From contig NC_088913.1 in NCBI RefSeq assembly GCF_963576675.1, positions 91,015,001 to 91,079,000 on the forward strand: a stretch of DNA of 64,000 nucleotides, read 5' to 3'. The notes below the pieces were generated by a model. That model was given only the letters and a program-made list of their open reading frames with translations, made no database searches and was not told where the DNA came from. Made by a program: the position numbers and the translations under genes. Source of the DNA: Euphorbia lathyris (taxonomy: Eukaryota; Streptophyta; Magnoliopsida; Malpighiales; Euphorbiaceae). Shown here in pieces: positions 21,472 through 33,222 of the stretch. The number at the start of each line of letters is the position of its first letter. Position 1 is the first letter of the stretch.

Positions 21472-23074
21472 TGTTGGTTCCTTATAACGTAACAAGTTAG
21501 TTCCAGGGGGGATAGGAACTATTTAAAATTTTGTACGTTGAGGCTGACTTCTTTTTCTTTGAAAAAGGTTTACACAGCGCGCTGAGTGAACTTAAGACAC
21601 TAGCTTAGTCAATTGATGACTAAGTCAGCTTCTTTCCTTGAGTCAGGAGATAGCACTTGAGTCTATTCCTGAACTCAGATACTCAATGCACACAACTCAG
21701 CGTGACCTCTTTACTTAGTCAATTTTTAAGCAAGCAATATATATATCAAAGGAGTTTAAGGTTAGAAAGATGTTACTCAGCAGATTTATCCAAGTTCGGC
21801 CTCTATGCCTACGTCCTGTCCCCGGAACACGTTCCGAGCTTTCGAATTCTCTACTGAGCTCTTTAAAGGTAGAGCACCAAACCTTTTACAACTAGAAGCT
21901 GAGTATAACAAGAGTACCTTTCTCTATACCTCTACTCACTCCTATTCTACCACTGAGTACTATAACCGAGTACTCAGCCTCTCCTTTCTATTTCTAGAAT
22001 TGATAATAAGATTGTCCTAAACAACAATTGCTAAGACACTTTAGATGATTGGAAATCACTCTAGACTTTTACACAATAATCTGGAAATTGGTGTAAGTAT
22101 TTGCTTTGCTTTTTCTCACAGAACTTCAAGTGTGAATTTGGTCAGCGTAATGGCTAGTGTAAGATCTGCATCGAATGAAGCAATTGAAAGGCCTATTTAT
22201 AGTGACACTTGAGGCATTCGGTGATTTCAAATTTCAAAATAACCGTTGGAGGGAAACGGCTTTATGTCGTTGTCATTCAGTCTGCTTCAGTGTCGTTGGC
22301 CAATCAGATTCTTGCATCTTCTGTCTTCGGTCAGTGTTGAGCAGCTTTTGGTCAGTCCAGCAGAATGTCTCTCCTTTTACGGCAAAGTCAACCAGACAGC
22401 TTTCTGTGTCTTCTGAACTTTACCCGAAGTGGAAATACTTTGTCTGGAAGTTGCTCTTGCTCAGCTGCTGTCTTGTACTCTTTGTCGTTTAACTCAACAG
22501 CTTCGTTCCGAAGTAGTCAAGGAAGGTCTTCTCGATCCTTCTCATGCTGAGCTGCATTTTATCAACAACGACAGCGTTTTGCTTACACAGGCCGAGTGGT
22601 CTTGATCTGTTTTGACTTGGGCCTTTGACTTTCTTTTGGGCCTTTAGCCTTTTAATATTGGAGAAATTACACAGAAAAGCCTTTATAAAAAGTAATTTAC
22701 AGTTATAGCAAATCATATTTTGCATTTTGGCAATTAGGTAGTTATCAATAAATGATTGGTTAGAAATGGTTAGAGAATATTAAAAGATGATAGAAATTCA
22801 AAAATATTTGACAGTTTTAAAATAAAAAATGATATATATGATATAATACTAATAAAATTATTAATTTGATTAAATTATAAATATTTTTATCATTTCTGAT
22901 CTTTATGTAAAAGACCCTTTAATATTTGTGTCTTATAAACAAGTAACTTAACATTGAACAAACACATTAGTATAATAAATCAAAGCATTTAAACTTAGTG
23001 TGTTTAGAATATTTTTTAATCATATACTTAAATAATTTTGTCAAATCAAAATCATGTGGAAAGGTGTTTCAACA
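21472..23074 (-). repeat. 5' LTR of element B, with MITE inside
   Basis: 1,603 bp with TG...CA ends. It matches 12783-14119 throughout, apart from scattered substitutions and the inserted MITE at 22660-22917. Confidence 0.92.
22660..22917. mobile_element. 258-bp MITE in the 5' LTR (Mutator-like)
   Basis: It is absent from the otherwise matching left LTR. A 9-bp target duplication, tttaatatt, flanks it (22651-22659 and 22918-22926). The ends (ggagaaattacac ... tgtaaaagaccc) form an imperfect terminal inverted repeat. It is AT-rich and non-coding. The 9-bp duplication is typical of Mutator-like transposition. Confidence 0.88.
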
Positions 23075-23549
23075 AACTCCCCCATTTTGATGTTGGCAAA
23101 ACTATTCAGTGAAGAACTCAGTGTTGAGCTCGCCTATGATAGTTGACCTTTTATAACTTAATAAACTCCCCCGTAAGGGTTGAGCTACTGACTCAGTTTT
23201 ACTCTAAACATTTTAAGGTTTAATTGAGTAAGTCCTACGTCAGTTTTTCATATAAAGGTCAACTCATGGAACATATTCTATTAACTCAGTTTAAGCAGAA
23301 GATTTAACTATCAGAGAACGCTGAGTATATTGTTGTTCAATGAGTCTTATAAGACAGTTTTTTATAGCATGCAAGACAGTGTTAACAGCATACAATCAAC
23401 AAACATTATAAATGATAAACATAGTTGATGTATTTGAAGATGCAAAACATAAAACATAATAACAGCATCACATAAGATTTTAATCAAGTTGAATAATATA
23501 ATGCAGGCATTGTATTAAGTTTAAAGTAGTCAGCATACATAAGCAAAAT
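23075..23549 (-). repeat. second, partial copy of element B 3' non-coding region
   Basis: The purine tract and about 475 bp of the sequence normally found inside the 3' LTR (14120-14595) recur here, outside the 5' LTR. The match stops at gcaaaat (23549) and LINE sequence begins. The order LTR, internal, LTR, partial internal indicates a tandem element array made by recombination. Confidence 0.9.
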
Positions 23550-23554
23550 CTCCT

Positions 23555-24440
23555 TGAAGTCAGGCATCATCAGATTCTCGCCTTGGACTCCGGGTTTCAA
23601 TCCTGAATTACATAAGTACACCTCTACTTAGGTATGGGTTCGTATCTACAATTTGCCTTGGGAATTCTGGGACACCAGAATCATTGCTAGTATTGCTAGA
23701 GCTATGGGGGTTCCCATCCGGTTTGATCAGAATACAGTAAATGGTGAATTTGGGCATTACGCTAGAGTATTAGTTGATGTTGAGTTGTCTCGAGAGATTC
23801 AATCCAAGCTTCGAATTGATACGGATAATCATAAACAATGGGTTTATATGGAATATGAGAATTTACCGATGCTCTGTAGTACTTGCTCCTCTATTGGTCA
23901 CTCTTCAGCGCAATGTCGACGCAACACTGATGCTGGCAAGCAGCAGGCAAGCAAGAAGCAAAGGAATACAGATGGCATGGTTTGGTGTAAGACTCATACT
24001 GCCGATATCGTTGATGAGAATCGCACGGAGGCTGTGGATACAATGTAGAATGAGGAGGCCTCACGTGGTGCAGGAAACAAAGTGATACCAGCGAATTCCT
24101 TACCAATGGTATTACACAATCCGGATATGCAAAGGAATGGAGCTACTGCTGATAGAGCTGACACTAAGGCTCGGGGTGAATGCAGCGACGATGGCAGCCG
24201 CTCTGCTTCAGACTCTGAGGGATTTGTGCTTAATCTGCCGACTGCTCTGCCTAATGAGGTAAATTTCCTTTCCGAATCACATCAATGGACACAACACTTT
24301 CTTAGAACTAAAAAAGAGATATTTGTATTGTGAATGACTTTGCTACTGAGGGAAGTGACTGGATTACTACGCGTAAGAAACCAAAGGCTAAAACTACCGA
24401 CTCTCGGCTGAAAGGGCAAGTTCGACCGTCTTTTAAGTAC
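23555..24440 (+). pseudogene. LINE C ORF1 (nucleic-acid binding)
   Basis: The frame opens mid-protein (PWTPGFNPELHKYTST), has a TAG before VWVRIYNLPWEFWD, then the conserved block VPIRFDQNTVNGEFGHYARV and the knuckle CSTCSSIGHSSAQC near 23875-23920. It ends in a low-complexity tail with further breaks (24046, 24331). ORF1 proteins of plant L1 elements bind element RNA. The N-terminal part is absent. Confidence 0.88.
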
Positions 24441-24442
24441 AC

Positions 24443-25420
24443 ATGATCATTTTGTACTGGAATTGTAGGGGTATTCAGAATTTGGGTACCCAAAGAGCTC
24501 TAAAGCTGATGTGTAAAACCAATCATCTAGATTTAGTTTGTAGAACCTATGGCTGATTTTGATAGAATTTCAGCTCTCTTCTGGACCTCTCTTAGGCTAC
24601 AGCTCATCTTCCAAAATGACAATAATTCCATCTGGCTCTTCTGTAAAATTGGAATCAGTAATCGCTGTCAAACTATTCTCAGTCATGAGCAGCATATCAT
24701 CATTAGGTACTGTCTGCTCTCTCAGGATTTTCAGATTACCTTTGTCTATAGGAATAACAACACTGGCAGGCACCGTTTGCTCTAGGACTCTATTTTAGCG
24801 ATTAGAGGTTGTGATAAACGGATTGTTCTAGGGGATTTTAATGCAGTAAGGGGAGCGCGTGAGAAAACTGGCAGAAATCCTTCTAAAAGCAGCTGTAGAG
24901 ATTTCAGATATTTCATCCGGAATGGAGAATTGACTGAGGTGGAAAGCACAGGTTTGTAATTTACCTGGTCGAATGGAAGAATGGGTGATACGCATGTTGA
25001 ATGTCAGCTAGACAAAGCCTTATTTAATGACACCTTTATTGATTGCTGGGACAGAATTCATTGCTCAGTTCTTCCTCGCATTAAATCAGATCACTGCCTG
25101 ATCCTTCTCTCTTGCGCTTCTACCATTGCTCGAAAAGGAAGATTTTGTTTCCTCTCGATGTGGACAACACATAGCTCCTTTCACAAGCTGGTTTCTGATC
25201 ACTGGAGCTCCTGCTCTCTTTCTCTCCCGTCGGCTCAACTGCTCTGCCACAAACTAAAGACCCTTCGCCCTAAGCTCAGGGCTTGGAACATTGAGGTCTT
25301 TGGGCGGGTGGAAAGCAATATTGCCACTGCTTTGGCCAAGTTGGAGGAGATACAAGCTAGTATTTCCAGGGATGGTTTAAATGAGATCCGTTTTGCTCAG
25401 GAAACAGATGCTCAGTAGGA
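24443..25420 (+). pseudogene. LINE C ORF2 endonuclease domain
   Basis: ATG at 24443 opens MIILYWNCRGIQNLGTQRAL, the standard start of plant L1 ORF2. Later motifs include GDFNAV near 24834-24851, FTWSNGR near 24960-24980, LDKALFN, and SDHCLILL, the catalytic histidine region (near 25088-25110). At least two frameshifts (about 24545-24800) and a TAA near 24957 break it. The domain nicks the target DNA in active relatives. Confidence 0.85.
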
Positions 25421-26985
25421 TCTTGAGCTTCAGCTGTATAGGCAAGAACTGCTTCTCAGGGATAAAAGCAGGGGAAAATGGCTTAATGTAAGGGATAGAA
25501 ATTCCAATTTATTTCATCGCTCAGCTAAAATTAGAAAGGTGCAACCTTCTCTGGATAGCCTTTTAATCAATAACTCTATGGTGAATGATGAGAGGGTGAT
25601 AGCTCAGCATGTTGTTAATTACTATGAATCACTTTTCACTGGCAGTTTAAGACATGTCAACTATGATGCTGTTAACTTTGTTATTCCTTGTAGTGTGATA
25701 GATTCTGATAATGAGCTTCTTACTAGGTGACCGTCTATTTCTGAGATCCGAGATGCAGTTTTCAGTATGAACAGGGACAGCTCGCCTGGGCCTGATGGTT
25801 TCGAAGGGTTTTTTTACCAGCATTGTTAGGACATTGTGGGACTCGATGTGTGTCAGATGGTTCTCAGCTTCTTTGATTCTGGATATATGCTTCCCGGTAT
25901 GAATTCTAGCCTCATGGCGCTTATTCCCAAAGTTGAAGGAGCTAATGAAATTCACCAATTTCGTCCTATTGCAATGGGAAATTTCAATTACAAGATCATT
26001 TCCAGGATTCTCTCATACAGGCTGGCGCATATTGCTTCTAGAATAATCTCTGATAATCAGTTTGGATTCATAGCTGGCAGAAGTATTCATCATTGCATAG
26101 CTGCGGCTTCTGAAGGTGTCAATTTGCTTAAAAAGAAGTGCTTTGGGGGCAACATGGCCTTGAAAATTGATATCAGGAAGGCCTTCGACACCTTAGACTG
26201 GAACTTCTTGTTAGCTGTTCTGGACTCTTTTGGCTTCTTTCTGAGGTTCAGAAACTGGATTTTGGAAATTCTGAGATCAGCTAGAATCTCAATTTCTTTG
26301 GGAGGTGGTATTAAAGGATTCTTTAGCTGCTCTTGTGGAGTCCGGCAGGGAGACCCGCTCTCCTCCACGCTCTTTGGGCTTGCTGGGGACTTTCTTGGCA
26401 GATGGATTACCAAATTGGTAGAAGAAGGTAATTTTGAGTCTATGAGTTATACCAAAAATGCTATTTTCCCTCTCATCTTCTATATGCAGATGACATGATG
26501 ATTTTTTGCCAAGCTTCGCTAAAAAATATGAACTGCATTAGGGATATATTCAATCTCTATGAATCTATGTCTGGTCAAGCGGTAAATTGGGATAAATCTC
26601 AGGGTTTTTTTGGCAACTTCATCCCTTCTACTTGCAAAAGTCGTCTTGCTGATATTCTGGGCATTAAGACTGCGTCTCTCCCCTTTAACTACCTCAGAGT
26701 TCCGCTGTTTCAAGGGGCCCCTAGGTCTCGATACTTACAGCCTCTTATTGACAAGTTTCTCAAAAAATTCAGTCTTTGGCGAGGTCAATCCTTATCGATT
26801 GTTGGGCGGCTAACTTTAATTAAATCCTCCCTAACTGGTGCTCTGGTGCACTCGTTCATGGTTTACAAATGGCCATGTGCTTTAATTTCTCGGATCAACA
26901 AAGCGGTTCATAACTTTTTCTGGATCGGAGATAGGGATAGACGGAAGCTCATCACTGTGCCATGGACTATCTGCTGTTAGCAAAC
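25421..26985 (+). pseudogene. LINE C ORF2 reverse transcriptase
   Basis: Motifs in order: [11 protein letters not shown] (near 25785-25815), SSLMALIPKVEGANEIHQFR, NQFGFIAGRSI, ALKIDIRKAFDTLDW (first catalytic aspartate), GVRQGDPLSS, and YADD at 26483-26494. The YADD lies one frame off from the preceding block, so a frameshift sits near 26470. Stops occur at 25828 and 26978. Enough is preserved to place it in the plant L1 clade. Confidence 0.92.
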
Positions 26986-28490
26986 TGGTTATGGAGGCTT
27001 GGGTATCAATGATTTTAGGCTCTTCAATTCGGCTTTGCTTGCTAAATTCAGTTGGGAATTACTGCATGGTCATAGTTTCATCATATCTTGCTTCGGCTTC
27101 GGTTCCTTGATATCTCAGGTTTGGCGAAAAGGTTCATTGCTAATTGTTCAATTTGGTCCTCTTCGAGGTCTATTTTTGAAATTGTCAGGGCTGAAACTGT
27201 TTGGTGGTTTAGGGAAGAGTCCATCTTAATTTCTGGACTGCTAGATGGATTGCTCCCGCTGTTGCAGATCAGCTGGGTATTCCAAGGAAGACTCAGGCCA
27301 ATCTATACAAGCCTTTACACGATTTCAAAGAGAATGGTAACTGGACAAATCTACAGACTCTTCCTACCCAGGTTCAAAATAGCATTAGGCAATTTGAGTC
27401 TTTTGGAGATTCTGATAACTGCATCTGGCAGCCGTCCGATTCTGGGAGGCCTACGGTTAAAAATTTCTATCTTGAGCTTCAACTGGGGGCTTCAATAAAC
27501 TGGAGCAAGTTTTTATGGAACTCATTTATGCCTCCTAGACGAGCTTTTACCTGCTGGATGTTATTTCATGGCAAGCTAACGGTGCAGGCTCACCTCCAAA
27601 TCCGCGGGTTCTCGCTGGCTCAGCATTGTGAACTCTGTAAAGCGGAAGGGGAAACCATAGAGCATCTTTTTGTTAGATGTCAGGGAGCCACAATGCTGTG
27701 GAACCTGGTCTGCAATGTGCATGAGGTTAGCTACTGTCCTGGTTTAAATCTTAATGATTTCCCTAGTCAGATCAGAGCTGTGCGAGTCAGAAAAAGTTTG
27801 AGGAAACGATGGACGTTCTCTGTAATTACCTGCATTTGGTATATTTGGTTCATCCGTAATAGATCCATTTTTTATAACGACCTCCCCTCAATCCAAAATC
27901 TGAGATTCCAACTGCTGCATTTAATCAGAGAATGCGTTGGGTCTGCTGCTGTCCGTGTCCGCCCTCCGCCTGAGCCGGACTATGCGATCGTTCGATGGCT
28001 TCCTCCTCCGCCTAACTGGAATAAAGTTAACATGGACAGAGCCTCGAGTTCAACCAGAAGCGCTGGCGCGGGAGGAATTTTTTGGAATTATAGAGGTTTC
28101 GTGGTAAGCTATTTTGCGTCTCCAATCTAGGACTCACCGGCTCATATTGCTGAACTAACAGCAATTATCTTTGCGGTCAGCGCTGCATGGGAGAGAAACT
28201 GGAGGAATTTGTGGATCGAATCTGACTCTACCTATACAGTTCATCTTCTTAATAACATTTCCTGGGATGTTCCGTGGAAGATCATAAAAGATTGACATAT
28301 CTGTTTGAGTAGGCTTGCCAATATGACTTGGAAAACGACTCACATTTTTAGAGAAGGTAACCAGGCAGCTGATCGGCTAGTTAGTATCGGGCAATCGGCA
28401 GCTTCTAGCATATGGTGGCACTCCGCACCTCTTTCTTGTCAGGCTTTTGTGTTTGATGACTTGTGCAATGTTGCTCATATTTGTTTTCTG
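26986..28490 (+). pseudogene. LINE C ORF2 zf-RVT and RNase H region
   Basis: The zinc-finger block is at 27528-27700 (CELCKAEGETIEHLFVRC, the CX2C...HX4C form). RNase H starts near 28025 (KVNMDRA, where family members have DG), then AELTAIIFAV, LWIESDSTY and GNQAADRL, with stops at 28128 and 28295. An RNase H domain at the ORF2 C-terminus is known for many plant L1 elements. Frames change several times. Confidence 0.87.
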
Positions 28491-28631
28491 TAATTTTTCT
28501 TTTCCTTTTTTTTTTCTCTCTTGTACTCTATTTTCCTTTTTTTATAAATTTCGGGTTGTTGGCTGTGCTGGGGGTGCCAACCTAGTTGAGATGTCCGGCC
28601 TGCCTTCGCGTCCCAACCTTCATTCAAAAAA

Positions 28632-29389
28632 AATCTATTTATATTAATTTTATATTCAGCTTTACACCGACTCTAATGGATAAATATCAATATTAGTCCT
28701 TCTAATTTATAACTTATTTTAATTCGATAATTTAACGTCACTTAATTATTATATAAATTGAATTTTAAACCAACATTTTTATTAAACTATTTATGTTCGT
28801 CACTGAAATTGAAAACGGTAACACTAAACTGGTATCCTTAATTCTGACAGAAGGTTCAGTTAGATTCGCGACACCGATAAATTATTTTTATTATTAGTTT
28901 CTTTATATTATTTTTATTATTATTATTCAATATATAGCATTTCATACTGACAATTTAATAATTAACTAGTGTCATATATTTTCCGTGATCGAAACCTCTA
29001 ATTGATCGTCTGTTAAATTCTTTCCGTAAATTCATTCTGTGACCGTGAGCTAAACCTCTAATTGATCATCTATTTTAATACATAATTGTCTAAATTTTAT
29101 ATTTTTATTGATAACCTATAGACTTGATAAATCATAGATATAAACCTGTTAAAATTTGACGGGTACTAAAACTAGAATTACTCAAAATCATACTTAGAAT
29201 ATTTTAAAAGTAATTTAGATTTAAAATATAGTTACCGAAATGTCGTCGTTGATCAGTGAAATTAATCGGTGTAATCCGTTAATAGCTGATCCAAAATGTT
29301 GTCGTCGATCACCGACGTAATCCATTGTCAGCCAAAAACGTTTTTCCCGAAAACCTCCTTAACCCAAAATTTCATATATACCAAAAAGC
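28632..29389. other. AT-rich spacer, no gene
   Basis: No supported ORF or repeat boundary. A diverged direct repeat of a gtcgtcg.tgatca phrase occurs near 29245-29325. Confidence 0.6.
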
Positions 29390-30240
29390 AAGGTTATCAA
29401 ACCCGATCCGATCCGTTCGGTCCAACCCGGTTCTACCTGAACCGGTCACAATTCCGAGCCGGAGATGGTCCGATTGTTAAAGCTTTGAAAACCGTACAGA
29501 CCCGCTCAAACCGGCCGGTTCAACCATGAACCGGTTGATCCAGTGCCGATTAAGCGATTTGGCTTGGTTTGCTTTTAGACATGTTTACTTTAAAAAAATA
29601 TAAATTTTGACAAAGATAAGCTTTGAACCTTGGATCTTTGATCTATAGAATCTAATACACACAACTACACTACAATTTCACTTATGTCTACTATTAAATA
29701 ATTAAAATATGATTTAGTATTATAACTTAAATAATTAAAATATGATTTAGTATTTTTTTTCTATTTAGATCAATATCATTAAAAAATTATTATATTTTCT
29801 CAATATTAATACAGTTTAATTAGCATTTAAACTTTAAATATATACAAATAAATTTTAAAAATCTAATAAATTTAAATTTAAGTTGAATTACAAAATACAT
29901 ATCCTATTAGCATATTTACATATTAGTTATTAATAAAAAGTAATCACTATTAATTTTAAAAGTATATCTTTTCTTTAATTTTTATATTTATTTGTCATGT
30001 TAAATTTATTAATTTAATATATGTTTTATGTTTTGATATTAAATAAATATTATTATATTAGAGTAACTTTTATGAATATAGTTGATATTATACTATGTTA
30101 TAAGATTAAATATGAATAAATATATAATTTGCATATAATTTTTAAATACCGGTTGAATCCTGGTTGGATTCCGGTTAAACCTCAAACCCTTAATCCGTTA
30201 TCTTTTCCGGTTATTTGACCGGTCCGGTTTTGACAACCAT
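29390..30240 (+). mobile_element. TIR element, copy 1 (about 850 bp, non-coding)
   Basis: Ends AAGGTTATCAAACCC and GGTTTTGACAACCAT form a terminal inverted repeat. Both subterminal regions are rich in accggtt phrases. A second copy in the opposite orientation lies at 36166-37592, matching at both ends and in the AT-rich middle. No transposase ORF. The target duplication is not clear, so I do not assign a superfamily. Confidence 0.75.
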
Positions 30241-30755
30241 GCAAAAAAAACATTCTTTTTCTTTTTCCCTTTTCTTTTCTACACTGATAACCATCTTCCT
30301 TCCTAATTTAAACCATCTTCCCCTTAGTTTATATTGGATGTTTTTTTATATACATTTTTTAGAAATTCAATTCATACAAAGTTTTCAAAAATTTAAATGA
30401 GTGGCACCTATTAAAGTATATTGACATAGGTATATAAATTGACAAGTGACTTTAATATACATCAAGTTGATGCCACGTTTTTTTCTATTCATTTATTTGT
30501 TTATTATTTTTTTCTATTATTTTTTTTAATTTGACATCACATAAAATTAAAAGTTAAAAGTACAACTATACATATAAAGTATACATATGATTTCTATATT
30601 GAATGAATAATGATTTTGGTCTTTTTAGTTTATAAGTGTTTATAAAACTTACCCAAACTTTTTATTTACACCTAAAAATATCAAATTAAATACAATAATA
30701 TAATTATATATGACATAATCTTAATTTTGAATATTTTAAATTTTTAGACGCGGAC
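30241..30755. other. AT-rich spacer, no gene
   Basis: Nothing beyond low-complexity T- and A-rich sequence is seen. Confidence 0.6.
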
Positions 30756-30882
30756 GTGACATTCCCCCTTCCCCTTTCTCTTCCTACACAAACGGTTTCC
30801 CTTCCTCAGATGATTTCCAGACCTTTAATCTACCTCTCTTCCTTTATATTTCACGGAATCTGCACAATTTCTCTTCATCACC

Positions 30883-31149
30883 ATGTCTTTCTCTTCTTCC
30901 TCTCTTCATCTCTTGATTCTTCATCTTCCTATTGCTAGAAAACGAAGTCATGGTTCTTCATCTTCCTGTTTCTGTTCGTGTCTTGATTTCTTTCTTCTTG
31001 TGCGGATCGAAGAAATCATTATTCTACGTTCTTTTCATCGTTTTTCCCAGTTTATCATATGGTTATTGATGATTTTAATGGTGAAAGGCGAGAAAAATGT
31101 AAGTATATACTGTTTTCTCTTCCTTTTTCTAGAAAATCACTTTGTGTAA
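30883..31149 (+). CDS. short unrecognised ORF, possible exon
   Basis: An 88-codon frame starts at ATG 30883 (MSFSSSSLHLLILHLP). It follows a CT-rich stretch like a plant 5' leader and contains a good splice-donor-like aatgtaagt near 31096-31104. The predicted peptide is serine- and leucine-rich with no domain. It could be a gene fragment or chance; the downstream inverted repeats suggest it sits inside an old transposon. Confidence 0.25.
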   Translation: MSFSSSSLHLLILHLPIARKRSHGSSSSCFCSCLDFFLLVRIEEIIILRSFHRFSQFIIWLLMILMVKGEKNVSIYCFLFLFLENHFV

Positions 31150-32029
31150 TCTAGTTTCGTGAAGTATGCGAGGAGAAATATGACGATTTAACTTTGCAAA
31201 AACAGATTACACAAAGTCTGTGAAGAGAAAAGTTCATGATTTTTTCCTTGCGTAACCCGTTTTCGCGAAGTCAAATCATCATATTTCTCCTCGTATACTT
31301 CGTGAAATCTTCTTTTCTCGAAGTAAAATCATCCTCTTCCTTGCACATTTATATTTGCATAGTTCGTGAAATCCTATTTCGCGAAGCCAAATCATCCTTT
31401 TTTCTGCCTAACACGATTTAATTTTTCTGAAGGTGGTTGAATACATAACATCCCTTTCAGGAAGGCGGTGTACTGGGATGTAGAGAAGATGACTTTTCTT
31501 CTGATACATGGAGAAATTCTCATCAAGATTAGTCACAATGACTTTGAAATGACTTGTTAGGAGTTTATTGTGGCAATCTTGTTATAGAGGAGTTGAGGTG
31601 GAACCTGTGAAACATCCATCCCAAAAGGTCTGAACTTCCATTTCTCATCCCAAAAGGTATGGACTTCCAATACACGGAGAAATTTCCATCCAGTTCATCA
31701 CGTTGACTTTGAAATGATTTATTAGGAGTTTATTGTGGCAATCTTGTTGTAAATTTTGATAATGTTATGATTTTAATGTTAGAACCCCTTATTGTTATGC
31801 GTTTTTTGTTATATATCACTTCGCAGATTTCACAATATGCGAAGTCTGCGAAGATAAAAAAAATGCTTTAAAAACGTCTTTTATCTTTGTAGACTTGGCA
31901 TATTGTGAAATCTGCTAATGAAATCATCTACTGAACCAAACATTATCTTCACAGACTTCGCATATTGCGAAATCTACGAAGTCAGACGAGAGGGAGAAAG
32001 ACGAAAGGCTAAAAAATTTCTAAGTGTTA
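31150..32029. repeat. region of inverted repeats with ttcgcgaag phrases
   Basis: Arms at 31823-31859 and 31879-31915 are 34/37 complementary, with a related third copy at about 31943-31980. A looser pair lies at about 31156-31193 and 31262-31306. No ORF. Phrases such as agtttattgtggcaatcttgt are repeated near 31562 and 31730. Confidence 0.7.
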
Positions 32030-32154
32030 TATATATATTAAGAGTATTTTGGAAAAGTTATACAAACATAGTCTAGATATGTAGTAGGTTGAGTAAATAG
32101 GTTAAATATTTAAATGAGTCTCATATTTGACCCAATTTTATAATTTTTCCTAAA
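32030..32154 (-). repeat. Mutator-like terminal repeat fragment
   Basis: This is the reverse complement of 11828-11945, with about 85% match by eye (actcaacctactacatat is identical). No partner terminus is found nearby in either case, so both are single ends. Confidence 0.65.
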
Positions 32155-32169
32155 AAGCACATCCTTAAG

Positions 32170-32670
32170 GGCTTAAATACATCCTTTGCTTTTCAGAAAT
32201 TGTTTAAAAAAGTTAATTGACTTTCTAAATTTACATAAAGTATTCTGTTAACTTCTTAAATTTACGTAAAATCTAATCAATTAAGTAATCGATTGTAAAA
32301 AACTAAGTTAAATATGGAAGATATATATTGCACGTATCTTAAAAAAAAATAAAACGACCAAGATCAGAATTTGCGATTCTAATATTAGAAAAGAAAAAAG
32401 TTTTATAGTTTAACAGGTAAGAAGTTATATTTAAATATGTTTAATCTATTTTGTGAATTATGTAATAACATTCTAAGGCATGTGCAACACATCTTCCGTA
32501 TTTAACTTATTTTTTTATAACCAAGTGATTAATTGATTAAATTTTACACAAGTTCAGGGAGCTAACTGAGCATTTTATGCAAATTCAGAGCGCTATCGAG
32601 AAACTTTGAAAAATCACGAGACCAATCAACCTTTTTGAACAAATTGAAAGGACAAATGATGTATCAAGCC
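32170..32670. mobile_element. 501-bp Mutator-like MITE
   Basis: Terminal inverted repeats of about 190 bp start GGCTTAAATACATCC at the left, with the complementary phrase (ggatgtatcaagcc-like) at the right. Flanking 9-mers atccttaag (32161-32169) and tttcttaag (32671-32679) match at 7 of 9 and look like an aged target duplication. Non-coding. Confidence 0.78.
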
Positions 32671-32805
32671 TTTCTTAAGAAAATATCTTTTTTTTAAATA
32701 ATTGTAATAAAATTGTTTGGTTAAAACAAAATCTTACTATATAATACTATTTTTATTCTACCATAGTTAAATGAAACCGGAGAAGAAGAAGTATAAATAT
32801 TATAA

Positions 32806-33222
32806 ATTTAATTCTAATATTTTCAAATAAGATCAATTTTAATCATATATTATTAAAAATTTGAAAATACCATCTTGACTATTATTTAATTGTCACGTCA
32901 GACATTTCAAACAAGTTTGTTGATAAACCGAAGTAGTTTCATATATTTTTTATCGGTTATTTGTAACTATATTAGCAATAAAATAAACATTTTAACACTT
33001 TGATAAAAAAAAAATTATAGTACCTTATATCTGACAGATTTAGTTGTTCGAATTTTAATAATTTTTTTTAATTGTGTCAGTACCACATTAAATATTTTAG
33101 ATATATTTGATATTTGAAAACTCTGGTTCGGTAATTAAATAACAGTCCAAACTATTTTTTCAAATTTTTAGTAATAGATTGCTAAAATTGATCTTATTTG
33201 AAAATGTTAAAATTAATTTTAA
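32806..33222. mobile_element. long-TIR MITE, family 'tcaaataagatcaatttt'
   Basis: The left end attttcaaataagatcaatt and the right end (its complement near 33190-33210) begin inverted repeats of over 100 bp. The interior has a tgtcacgtcagac-like phrase that also occurs in related copies at 38955-39411, 46846-47150 and 54930-55830. Non-coding; exact ends uncertain. Confidence 0.65.

Larger units (their letters stand above)
12783..23074 (-). mobile_element. Sirevirus-like Ty1-copia element B, RT-deleted
   Basis: Two long LTRs (12783-14119 and 21472-23074) flank gag, protease, integrase, an RT stub and a long envelope-like ORF, all on the minus strand. A large second ORF after pol, several G-rich purine tracts in a long 3' non-coding region and an initiator tRNA-Met primer site are known hallmarks of Sireviruses. 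The RT palm and RNase H are missing and the frames contain stops, so the copy is non-autonomous and decayed. No clean target duplication is seen because internal sequence continues beyond the right LTR. Confidence 0.88.
23550..28631 (+). mobile_element. L1-like LINE C, 5'-truncated and decayed
   Basis: This carries plant L1 ORF1 and ORF2 remains in the right order (zinc-knuckle ORF1, endonuclease, RT, zf-RVT, RNase H). A 3' untranslated region and a short A-run at about 28624-28631 follow. Many frameshifts and stops are present. The 5' end is missing at the junction with the Sirevirus copy; no target duplication was found. Confidence 0.9.
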
